From positions 124,001 through 188,000 of the forward strand of contig NZ_RCVR01000002.1 of assembly GCF_016107305.1 (NCBI RefSeq): 64,000 nucleotides of DNA. The letters run 5' to 3'. This DNA comes from Roseomonas sp. KE2513 (GTDB lineage: Bacteria > Pseudomonadota > Alphaproteobacteria > Acetobacterales > Acetobacteraceae). The translations under genes were made by a program, and so were the position numbers. Position 1 is the stretch's first letter. Every line of letters starts with the position of its first letter. Below the pieces are notes generated by a model that did no database searches, was not told where the DNA came from, and saw only the letters and a program-made list of their open reading frames with translations. This document shows, in pieces, positions 39,506 to 46,735 of this stretch.

Positions 39506-39559
39506 GCTTCGGGGGACAACCGGCAGACACGCCGCGGAAACCCAACGGAAACAAGCCTG

Positions 39560-41821
39560 ATGGCCTTCTCCAACGAGCAGACCACCCCCCTCGCCCCCAT
39601 GGAGGGGCGAGCGGTGATCGAGACGGCGCTCGCGACCCTTCCCTTCTCGCCGGGCGTCTACCGGATGCTCGATGCGAAGGGGGACGCCCTCTATGTCGGG
39701 AAGGCGCGCAGCCTGAAGAAGCGCGTCTATGCCTATACCCAGGTCCATAAGCTGCCGGACCGCCTCAAGCGCATGGTCTTCGAGACCCGGCACCTGGAGG
39801 TGATCACCACCGCCTCCGAGGCCGAGGCGCTGCTGCTGGAGGCGAACCTGATCAAGCGGCTACGGCCGCGCTATAACATCGTGCTGCGAGACGATAAGTC
39901 GTACCCGTGGCTCGTGATCACGGAAGATCATCCTTACCCGCAGATCACCAAGCACCGCGGCGAGCGCCGGAAGGGCGCCTCCTACTGGGGGCCCTTCGCC
40001 AGCGCCTGGGCGGTGAACCAGACCCTCACTGCCCTCCAGCGCGTGTTCCTCCTCCGCTCCTGCCGGGACACGGTCTTCGACAGCCGCTCGCGTCCCTGCC
40101 TGCTGCACCAGATCCGCCGCTGCTCCGCCCCCTGCGTCGAGCGTGTCTCGAAGGAGGAGTACGGAGAGCTGGTGCGGGAGGCCGTGCAGTTCCTCTCGGG
40201 CGAGACGCCCTCCATCCAGAAGCGCCTGGCGAAGGAGATGGAGGAGGCGGCCGAGCGGCTGGAGTTCGAGCGCGCGGCGGCCATCCGGGACCGCATCCGG
40301 GGCCTGACCCATGTCCAGGGGCGCGACCGCATCAATATGGAGAACGTGGGCGACGCCGACGTCATCGCCCTGCACATGGCGGCCGGCCAGGCCTGCGTGC
40401 AGGTCTTCTTCTTCCGCGGCGGGCGCAACAACGGGAACCGGCCCTTCTTTCTCTCCGGCATGCGAGCAGATGCGGAGCCGGCAGAGGTGATCACCGCCTT
40501 CCTCGGCCAGCTCTACGACGACCTGCCGCCGCCACCTCTCGTCCTCGTTTCCCACGAACTGCCCGAGGCAGCACTGATCGCTGAGGCCCTGGCACTGCGC
40601 GCTGACCGCAAGGTGGAGGTCCACCACCCCAAGCGCGGCGACAAGCGCTCGGCGGTGGAGCACGCCCAGACGAACGCGCGGGAAGCCCTGGAGCGCAAGC
40701 TTGCGGAGGGCGCGGCCCAGGGCGAGCTGCTGGAGGGGGTCGCGAAGGTCTTCGACCTGCCGTCCACGCCCGAGCGGATCGAGATCTACGACAACAGCCA
40801 CATCCAGGGCACCAACGCCTATGGCGTGATGGTCGTGGCGGGACCGGCGGGCTTCCTGAAGAACGCCTACCGCAAGTTCTCTATCCGGGGCGATGGCGCC
40901 GGGGCGCCCAAGGCCAGGCGCGGCAAGACCGATGCCACGGATCGCGGCCCCGCGCCCGCCGATGCCTCCGGCGTTGAACCACTTGCCGGGGAGGATGTGG
41001 AGCTGCTCGCGCATGACGCCGCCGGCCGCGCCGGGCCCGCCACCACCGACCCCGCCCGCCTAGCCAATGCTCCCCGGGGCGGAGGAGCCAGTGCCCCCCG
41101 CGGCGGAGGGGCTGGCGCCCCCCGCGGGGGGGATGACTTCGCGATGATGCGGGAGGTCTTCGAGCGCCGCTTCGGCCGCGCCCTGAAGGAGGACCCCGAG
41201 CGCGAGAGCGGCACCTGGCCGGACCTGGTGCTGATCGACGGCGGCATCGGCCAGCTCAGCGCTGCCCGCGACATCCTGACGGAGATGGGGGTGCACGACA
41301 TCCCCCTCGTGGCCGTCGCCAAGGGGCCGGACCGGGATGCGGGACGGGAATGGTTCCACCGCACGGGGGCGGAGCCCATCCAGCTCCCTCCGCGTGACCC
41401 CGTCCTCTACTACCTCCAGCGCCTGAGAGACGAGGCGCACCGCTTCGCCATCACCACCCACCGCGCCGGCCGGTCGAAGTCCCTCGTAAAAAGCGAGTTG
41501 GACGAGATACCGGGCGTCGGCACGGCCATCAAACGGGCGCTGCTGAACCATTTCGGCTCGGCGCGGGGCGTCCGGAACGCGGCGTTGGAAGATCTGCAAA
41601 ACAGCCCGGGGATCGGCCCAGCCGTGGCGAAGCGGATCTACGAGCACTTCCACCCCGGCACCACTGGCCCAGTGGAGGCGCAGAAGCCGCGCGGGCGGGC
41701 GAGGAAGGCTGCGTCCGTGGCGGTCCTCGCCGAGGCGCCCGAAGCGGCCGCGGCGGAGGAAGGGGCGGAGGCGCCCCCTCCCCTGTCATCGGACGCGCTA
41801 GGGCATGAGGCGGAAGGATGA
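39560..41821 (+). CDS. uvrC: Excinuclease ABC subunit C, with an internal insertion
   Basis: 753 residues, about 130 longer than usual. GIY-YIG nuclease domain ([20 protein letters not shown], residues 30-49), Cys-rich [16 protein letters not shown] motif (about 213-240), the RNase-H-like second nuclease ([11 protein letters not shown], then [13 protein letters not shown]) and C-terminal helix-hairpin-helix pair ([28 protein letters not shown]). It makes both incisions in nucleotide-excision repair. Between YRKFSIRG (about residue 444) and [10 protein letters not shown] (about 525), where homologues have a few residues, there is an 80-residue Ala/Gly/Pro/Arg-rich insertion with three 8-residue repeats. 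The C-terminal 50 residues are also low-complexity. Confidence 0.95.
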   Translation: MAFSNEQTTPLAPMEGRAVIETALATLPFSPGVYRMLDAKGDALYVGKARSLKKRVYAYTQVHKLPDRLKRMVFETRHLEVITTASEAEALLLEANLIKRLRPRYNIVLRDDKSYPWLVITEDHPYPQITKHRGERRKGASYWGPFASAWAVNQTLTALQRVFLLRSCRDTVFDSRSRPCLLHQIRRCSAPCVERVSKEEYGELVREAVQFLSGETPSIQKRLAKEMEEAAERLEFERAAAIRDRIRGLTHVQGRDRINMENVGDADVIALHMAAGQACVQVFFFRGGRNNGNRPFFLSGMRADAEPAEVITAFLGQLYDDLPPPPLVLVSHELPEAALIAEALALRADRKVEVHHPKRGDKRSAVEHAQTNAREALERKLAEGAAQGELLEGVAKVFDLPSTPERIEIYDNSHIQGTNAYGVMVVAGPAGFLKNAYRKFSIRGDGAGAPKARRGKTDATDRGPAPADASGVEPLAGEDVELLAHDAAGRAGPATTDPARLANAPRGGGASAPRGGGAGAPRGGDDFAMMREVFERRFGRALKEDPERESGTWPDLVLIDGGIGQLSAARDILTEMGVHDIPLVAVAKGPDRDAGREWFHRTGAEPIQLPPRDPVLYYLQRLRDEAHRFAITTHRAGRSKSLVKSELDEIPGVGTAIKRALLNHFGSARGVRNAALEDLQNSPGIGPAVAKRIYEHFHPGTTGPVEAQKPRGRARKAASVAVLAEAPEAAAAEEGAEAPPPLSSDALGHEAEG
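41069..41137 (+). repeat. Three tandem 24-base repeats inside uvrC
   Basis: In-frame units start at 41069, 41093 and 41117. The first two encode APRGGGAS and APRGGGAG; the third begins APRGG and runs into the conserved DDF. Synonymous differences (CCCCGG versus CCCCGC) show the copies are not fresh. They lie at the downstream end of the uvrC insertion. Confidence 0.8.
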
Positions 41822-41881
41822 GCCCGCCCCGCGTTCCCCGCGGCGCCTTTCTGGGCTAGGGGTGCCGGCAAGGAGTCGCGT

Positions 41882-42502
41882 ATGCCCACCGACCTGCCGA
41901 ACCTGCTGACGCTGTCCCGCATCGCGGCCATCCCGCTTCTGGTGGCATTGATGTTCCTGGGCACCCCGCTCGGCGACATCCTCTCCTGCGCCGTTTTCTC
42001 GGCGGCGGCGGTGACGGACTATTTCGACGGCAAGATCGCGAGGGAGAGAAAGACCTTCAGCGCCTTCGGCCGCATGCTGGACCCCATCGCGGACAAGCTG
42101 CTGGTGGGCGCGGCGCTGATGCTGCTGGCGGGCCTCGGCCGCCTCTCCCTGCTGGGCCTCCTGCCCGCCATCGTCATCATGCTGCGCGAGATCCTTGTCT
42201 CGGGCCTCCGGGAATACCTCGCGGGGCTGCGGGTCGGGCTGCCGGTCACGCGGCTGGCGAAGTGGAAGACCGGCTTCCAGATGGGCTCCATCGGCACCAT
42301 CGTGGCGGGAGACAGCGGTGCCTCGGCAATTGGCCTCGGGTTCCTGCCGGTCTCCTGGCTGGGCGAGGCGGGACTCTGGGTCGCGGCCGGGCTCACGCTC
42401 TGGACGGGGTGGGACTACATGACCGCCGGCATGCGCCACGCGGCCGCCGAGGACCTGGCCCAGGCCACCGGAGGCGCGCGGCCCGGTGGAACCACTCGGT
42501 AA
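41882..42502 (+). CDS. pgsA: CDP-diacylglycerol-glycerol-3-phosphate 3-phosphatidyltransferase
   Basis: 206 residues, four to six membrane helices. The CDP-alcohol phosphotransferase signature DGKIAR-x8-G-x3-D-x3-D is present (TDYFDGKIARERKTFSAFGR, then MLDPIADK). It makes phosphatidylglycerophosphate, the committed step to phosphatidylglycerol and cardiolipin. It follows uvrC by 60 bases, the widely conserved uvrC-pgsA order. The C terminus has a short hydrophilic tail. Confidence 0.95.
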   Translation: MPTDLPNLLTLSRIAAIPLLVALMFLGTPLGDILSCAVFSAAAVTDYFDGKIARERKTFSAFGRMLDPIADKLLVGAALMLLAGLGRLSLLGLLPAIVIMLREILVSGLREYLAGLRVGLPVTRLAKWKTGFQMGSIGTIVAGDSGASAIGLGFLPVSWLGEAGLWVAAGLTLWTGWDYMTAGMRHAAAEDLAQATGGARPGGTTR

Positions 42503-42633
42503 CATTCGGGCAGGTGGCGGGGAGGCGCCGTGGCGCGCATCCTGCGCGGCAAGCTCTACTAACCTGGCCTGCACTATACTCGTTGCGAATCAGGACGACC
42601 CGGCACGACGGGCGGATCGGAAGAGGATCTAGC

Positions 42634-43335
42634 ATGCATCGCCACCGCCCGACGGCCGCTGGGCCCTTCCGCCGCGCCGGCCTGCCGCTCGCGCTCCTGC
42701 CCGCGCTCGTGCTGGCCGCCTGCGCACCGGAGATCGACTGGGCGCCCTTCGGCCGCACCGACCCGATCGGCGCGCCGGACAGCCTGACAGTGCGCCGCGT
42801 GATGGGCGCACCGGAGAACGTGCCGCCACTGCTCGCCGAGGGCGGCGACGTCTGGCCGGCGCAGGAGGCCCCGCGCGCCACGTTGCAGAACCCCGACGCT
42901 GTCTCGGACCAGGGCCAGCAGCCCTCCCCCGTGCTGGAGCGGGCGCGCGAGCGCGGGGCGCCGCCGCCGCCACCCCGTCTGCAGAGCGAGCAGCCCGGCA
43001 ACGGCGCCCCGCCAGAGGCCGCGCCCAACCCGCGCGCCCCGGCGCCCGGCACGCGCCGCCGCGGCAGCTCGGCCGAGGCGCTGCCACCGCTCGACCCGGT
43101 GCCCGTCCCGCGCGAAGGCGTGCCGCGCGGCGAGCCGCCGACCCCGCCCTCCCGGGTGGGCGGAAACCGCATCGTGCCGGTGCCGGGCGGCCCGCCCGCC
43201 ATCATCACCGGCCCCACCGGTGGGATCACCACCTACACGCAGCCGGGCGGCAGCAGCGGCACGGCCATCCAGCAGCCAGGCTCCACCACCCTGTTCGGGC
43301 CCACGGGCGGCGTGCAGGTGGTACCGACGCCCTGA
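42634..43335 (+). CDS. Proline-rich lipoprotein, unknown function
   Basis: 233 residues from ATG 42634 behind GGAAGAGGATC. The lipobox LVLAAC places the lipidated Cys at residue 30 after a basic N-region. The mature part is disordered-looking, rich in Pro, Gly and Gln, with Pro runs around 105-115 and a glycine-rich end (GPTGGITTYTQPGGSSGTAI). A lipoprotein that spans the periplasm or binds the wall is plausible, but no domain is recognised. Its stop overlaps the moaD start by one base (TGATG). Confidence 0.75.
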   Translation: MHRHRPTAAGPFRRAGLPLALLPALVLAACAPEIDWAPFGRTDPIGAPDSLTVRRVMGAPENVPPLLAEGGDVWPAQEAPRATLQNPDAVSDQGQQPSPVLERARERGAPPPPPRLQSEQPGNGAPPEAAPNPRAPAPGTRRRGSSAEALPPLDPVPVPREGVPRGEPPTPPSRVGGNRIVPVPGGPPAIITGPTGGITTYTQPGGSSGTAIQQPGSTTLFGPTGGVQVVPTP

Positions 43336-43586
43336 TGCGCGTCCTCTACTTCGCCTGGCTGCGCCAGCGGGCCGGCATCGGGGAGGAGGAGGTCTCTCCC
43401 CCGGCCGAGGTCACCGATGTCGGCGGGCTGATGCGCTGGCTCGCCGCCCGGTCCGCCGGGCACGCCTCCGCCTTCGCGGACCCGGCGCAGGTGCGCTGCG
43501 CCGTGAACCAGGAGTTCTGCGGCCCCGACCACCCAGTTTCCGACGGCGACGAGGTGGCGTTCTTCCCACCGGTGACGGGGGGATGA
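43335..43586 (+). CDS. moaD: Molybdopterin synthase sulfur-carrier subunit
   Basis: 83 residues, ubiquitin-like: MRVLYFAWLRQRAGIGEEEV at the start and the C-terminal GG that is activated by adenylation and thiocarboxylated. It carries the sulfur used to build molybdopterin. The ATG touches the lipoprotein stop and its own stop overlaps moaE (ATGA). DEVAFFPPVTGG is the typical end. Confidence 0.95.
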   Translation: MRVLYFAWLRQRAGIGEEEVSPPAEVTDVGGLMRWLAARSAGHASAFADPAQVRCAVNQEFCGPDHPVSDGDEVAFFPPVTGG

Positions 43587-44038
43587 CCGTGGAGCCCACC
43601 ATTCGCGTGCAGGAGGCCGGCTTCGACCTCGCGCGGGCGACGGCGGCGCTCTCGGCCGGGCGCACGGATGTCGGGGGGATCGCGAGCTTCGTCGGCCTCT
43701 GCCGCGCCGATGACGGGCTCCAGGCCCTGATCCTCGAGCATTATCCGGGCATGACCGAGCGCGCCATCGCGGGGATCGCGGCCCAGGCGGCGGCGCGCTG
43801 GCCACTGACGGGCTGCACCGTGATCCACCGCGTCGGCCGCATCCTGCCGGGCGAGGGCATCGTGCTGGTGCTCACCGCCAGCCGCCATCGGACGGCGGCG
43901 CTGGAGGCCTGCGCCTTCCTCATCGACTGGCTGAAAACCGGCGCCCCCTTCTGGAAGCGCGAGGAATTCGCCGACGGCGCCGAGCGCTGGGTGGCCTCCC
44001 GGCAGGAGGACGAGGCGCGCGCCAAGGGCTGGGGGTGA
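43583..44038 (+). CDS. moaE: Molybdopterin synthase catalytic subunit
   Basis: 151 residues. DVGGIASFVGLCR, ILEHYPGMTE, HRVGRILPGE and the lysine-bearing tail KTGAPFWKREEF are the MoaE active-site and MoaD-tail-binding blocks. With MoaD it converts precursor Z (cPMP) to molybdopterin. It overlaps moaD (ATGA) and the following membrane-protein gene (GTGA). Confidence 0.96.
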   Translation: MTVEPTIRVQEAGFDLARATAALSAGRTDVGGIASFVGLCRADDGLQALILEHYPGMTERAIAGIAAQAAARWPLTGCTVIHRVGRILPGEGIVLVLTASRHRTAALEACAFLIDWLKTGAPFWKREEFADGAERWVASRQEDEARAKGWG

Positions 44039-45468
44039 GAAGCCTCGGCGCGACTCTCTTCGGCGGGCTGATGCTCGTCTGGCCAGCCTTCCTCAACGGC
44101 TACCCGCTCGTGTTCAGCGACAGCGGCGCCTTCCTCCACCAGACGCTCGGGCCGCTGATGATCTGGGACAAGCCCTGGATCTACGGGCCGCTCATCCTGC
44201 CGCTGCACCTGCACCGGAGCCTCTCGCCGGTGCCGATCGCTCAGGGGCTGGTGCTGTCTCATCTCCTCTGGCTGCTCGTGCGCGCCTTCGGTGGCGGGGC
44301 CTCGCCGGGGCGGCACCTGCTGCTCTGCGCCGTCCTCGCTGCGCTGACGGCGGCGCCTTTCACCGCGGCCACCGTCATGCCGGACGTGATGACGCCGGTG
44401 GTGGTGCTCTCCGCCCTGCTGCTCAGCTTCGGGCGGGCGGCGCTCTCGCGCGGGGAGACCGCCTGGCTCTCGGTGCTGGCGGCGCTCGGCGCAGCGGCGC
44501 ATCTCTCGAACCTGCCGGTGCTCGGCGCGCTGGTGGTGGTCTCCTTGCTGGCGGGGTGGCGGGCAGCAGGGCGCGTCGCGCTGCCGCTGGCCGGGGCTGT
44601 CGCGCTGCTGCTGGCGACGAACCTCGTGGGGCACGGCCGGCTCTCGCTCTCCCCCCATGGGGCGACCTTCCTTCTCGCCCGGCTGGTGGCAAACGGGCTG
44701 GCGATCCGGACGGTAGAGGCGGAATGCCCGGCGGCGGGATGGTCGCTCTGCGCATTCAAGGGCCGGTTGGAAGCCTATGGTCCCCTCGCCTGCCCCCCCG
44801 GTGCCTGTCCGCGCGACCTGCTGGCGAGCGACCTCTTCCTTTGGAACCCCGAGAGCCCGGTCAACCGCGACGAGGCGGGACGGCCGCGCGATTTTGGCGG
44901 GCGGGCGCTCTCCGGGGAGGCCGGTGAGATCGTCCGGGCGACGCTGGTGCGGGAGCCCCTGGCGGTCGCGCTCGGCGCGGCGCGTGACACGCTCGCCCAG
45001 CTCCTCGCCAACCGCGTGGGGGACACGCTGGAAGGGCGGCATGTCGGCGAGGGGGTATTGCGGCGCCTTGAGGCTTTCGGCCCGGCCGAGGTGGCGCGGC
45101 TGCGGGCGGGCGCGCAGTGGCGGGACGCGCTCATGCCGGTCGTCCTGCCGCTCCTCTGGGTGCAAGGGCCGGTGCTGGTGCTGGGTGCGGCGGGCCTCCT
45201 GCTGCTGGGATGGTGCGGGCGGCGGAAACAGGCGGTGCTGAGATTCGCGCTCGGTCTGGGCCTGGCCGTGCTGGCCAATGCCTTCGCCACGGGCGCGCTG
45301 AGCGGGCCGCACGACCGCTACGGGGCGCGGATCGCCTGGGTTCTGGTGGCGGGAGCTGTCGTCCTCGCTCTTCGTGCGTCGGCCGAGGCGATCAGCGCCG
45401 CAGGCAGGCCATCCGCGGCCGCGGGTTCCGTGGAAGCGGCACCGGCCGGTTCACCCCGGGCCGCATGA
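44035..45468 (+). CDS. Polytopic membrane protein, unknown function
   Basis: 477 residues from GTG 44035, overlapping the moaE stop. About ten hydrophobic helices, with a conserved-looking first loop NGYPLVFSDSGAFLHQ and a soluble insertion near residues 225-300 containing four cysteines (ECPAAGWSLCAFK, ACPPGACP). An acidic residue in the first extracytoplasmic loop recalls GT-C glycosyltransferases, but no motif is firm. The tail is Ala-rich and overlaps the transglycosylase gene by 77 bases tail to tail. Translational coupling to moaE may be only an arrangement. Confidence 0.7.
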   Translation: MRSLGATLFGGLMLVWPAFLNGYPLVFSDSGAFLHQTLGPLMIWDKPWIYGPLILPLHLHRSLSPVPIAQGLVLSHLLWLLVRAFGGGASPGRHLLLCAVLAALTAAPFTAATVMPDVMTPVVVLSALLLSFGRAALSRGETAWLSVLAALGAAAHLSNLPVLGALVVVSLLAGWRAAGRVALPLAGAVALLLATNLVGHGRLSLSPHGATFLLARLVANGLAIRTVEAECPAAGWSLCAFKGRLEAYGPLACPPGACPRDLLASDLFLWNPESPVNRDEAGRPRDFGGRALSGEAGEIVRATLVREPLAVALGAARDTLAQLLANRVGDTLEGRHVGEGVLRRLEAFGPAEVARLRAGAQWRDALMPVVLPLLWVQGPVLVLGAAGLLLLGWCGRRKQAVLRFALGLGLAVLANAFATGALSGPHDRYGARIAWVLVAGAVVLALRASAEAISAAGRPSAAAGSVEAAPAGSPRAA

Positions 45469-46126
45469 AGCGCCGCGCCTCCGCCGCGCTCCCGATCAGC
45501 AGCGCCGGCTGCAGCCCGGGCGCACATAGGCCAGCGAGGCCGCGCATGGTGGGCAGCGGCACTGTCCCGCCGCGCGTCCAGGCGGCGCCGAGGCGTGCGA
45601 GGGCCACGCGGCCGTTATAGGCGGCGCCGCGCTCGGGCTCACCGGAGTGGTAGCGGCCGATCGCTTCCCCCCAGTCGGGCGAGGCGGCGCGCAGGCGGCC
45701 GAGGAAGCGGGCGGCGTAGCGCGCGTTGGTGGGCGGGTCGAAAGCGGCCTCGAGGTTCGGGAAGGCGTCCGGATGGTGCAGGAGGTTCACCTGCATGCAG
45801 CCCACGTCGATCGAGCGAATCCCGCGCGCCCGCATGGCCGCCACCGCCGCGACGGCCGCAGCCTTGCTCGGGGCGCTGCCCGTTTCGCCTTCCGCATTCC
45901 AGCTCCAGGGCCAGGGCTCCGGCCGGCCTGAGGGAGAGGCGCGCCCGGCCTCGACCAGCGCGATGGCGCCGAGGAGGCCGGCAGGAATGCCCGATCCGGG
46001 TTCCACGGCGGCGATGGCGCGGCGGCAGACGGACCAGTCGTCGCCCTCCTGGGCACGGGCGGGTGCTGCGGGCGTTGCGGCCGCGAGGATGGCCAGAAGG
46101 GCGAGGATCGAGCGCGCGCGGGGCAT
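45392..46126 (-). CDS. Lytic transglycosylase (SLT domain)
   Basis: 244 residues. Signal peptide MPRARSILALLAILAAATPA, cleavage near ARA-QEG. SLT fold: catalytic Glu59 in LLGAIALVEAGR, the PWPWSWNAEG block and IRSIDVGCMQVNLLHHPDAF with YHSGEPERGAAY. It cleaves peptidoglycan glycan strands, forming 1,6-anhydromuramic products, in the periplasm. The last 25 codons overlap the convergent membrane-protein gene, and the C-terminal 60 residues form a Pro/Arg-rich tail. Confidence 0.88.
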   Translation of the reverse strand: MPRARSILALLAILAAATPAAPARAQEGDDWSVCRRAIAAVEPGSGIPAGLLGAIALVEAGRASPSGRPEPWPWSWNAEGETGSAPSKAAAVAAVAAMRARGIRSIDVGCMQVNLLHHPDAFPNLEAAFDPPTNARYAARFLGRLRAASPDWGEAIGRYHSGEPERGAAYNGRVALARLGAAWTRGGTVPLPTMRGLAGLCAPGLQPALLIGSAAEARRFMRPGVNRPVPLPRNPRPRMACLRR

Positions 46127-46171
46127 GCGGGCAGGTCGCGCGTGCCAGCGCGCGCGGTCAAGCTCCAGATC

Positions 46172-46609
46172 CTACTCGGTGGCAGCCTCGGCGGCCTCGG
46201 CGGCGCGGCGGTTGGCGCGTCCACTCGCCTCCTCGGCAGCCTCGGCGGCCATGGCGAGGCGGGCGCGCTGCTCGCAGGTGGCGCGGATCTCGTCCAGCTC
46301 CTCCTCGGTCAGGTGCTCGATGCCGATGAAGGCGTTGCCGGCGGCGCTGGTGCGAATCAGCTCGTCTAGCTTCGCCTGGATGGCCGCGCCGTCCCGGTTC
46401 TGGGTGTTCTGGATGAGGAAGACCATTAGAAAGGTGATGATCGTGGTGCCGGTGTTGATGACCAGCTGCCAGGTGTCGGAGAAGCCGAAGAAGGGGCCGG
46501 AAAGCGCCCAGAGGATCACCACGGCGACCGAGACGACGAAGGTGATGGGCCGCCCGGCCGCGTGGGCGACGCTGCTCGCGGCCGCGTTGAATATCCTGGC
46601 GAAATGCAT
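46172..46609 (-). CDS. Low-affinity iron permease family protein
   Basis: 145 residues from ATG 46609; longer frames to 46714 are unlikely. Two membrane helices (PITFVVSVAVVILWALSGPF, and LVINTGTTIITFLMVFLIQ) followed by QNTQNRDGAAIQAKLDELIR are the signature of the Iron_permease (PF04120) family. The name comes from yeast Fet4; bacterial members have no settled function. The C-terminal 40 residues are a charged, Ala/Glu-rich helix. Transcribed away from the LOV kinase gene end; both are on the minus strand. Confidence 0.75.
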   Translation of the reverse strand: MHFARIFNAAASSVAHAAGRPITFVVSVAVVILWALSGPFFGFSDTWQLVINTGTTIITFLMVFLIQNTQNRDGAAIQAKLDELIRTSAAGNAFIGIEHLTEEELDEIRATCEQRARLAMAAEAAEEASGRANRRAAEAAEAATE

Positions 46610-46735
46610 CGCTGGGCAGTGTCCCGAGGGGGCCGGACCGGTCCGGCGTCCAGGGGCTGAACTGGGCATTCTGGCGCTCCCGGGACAAGGGCCGGGGATC
46701 AACCTTTCGTTCATTTCACCAAACGGTCTCGGGTC

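Larger units (their letters stand above)
39235..39559. other. 325-base regulatory gap upstream of uvrC
   Basis: No gene is supported. The stretch is less GC-rich than its surroundings and contains AT-rich runs (GAGAAAAATAATC near 39286), a LexA-like direct repeat and a set of DnaA-like boxes, listed separately. The right end is the uvrC leader, with ribosome-binding sequence CGGAA about 10 bases before the ATG at 39560. Confidence 0.6.
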
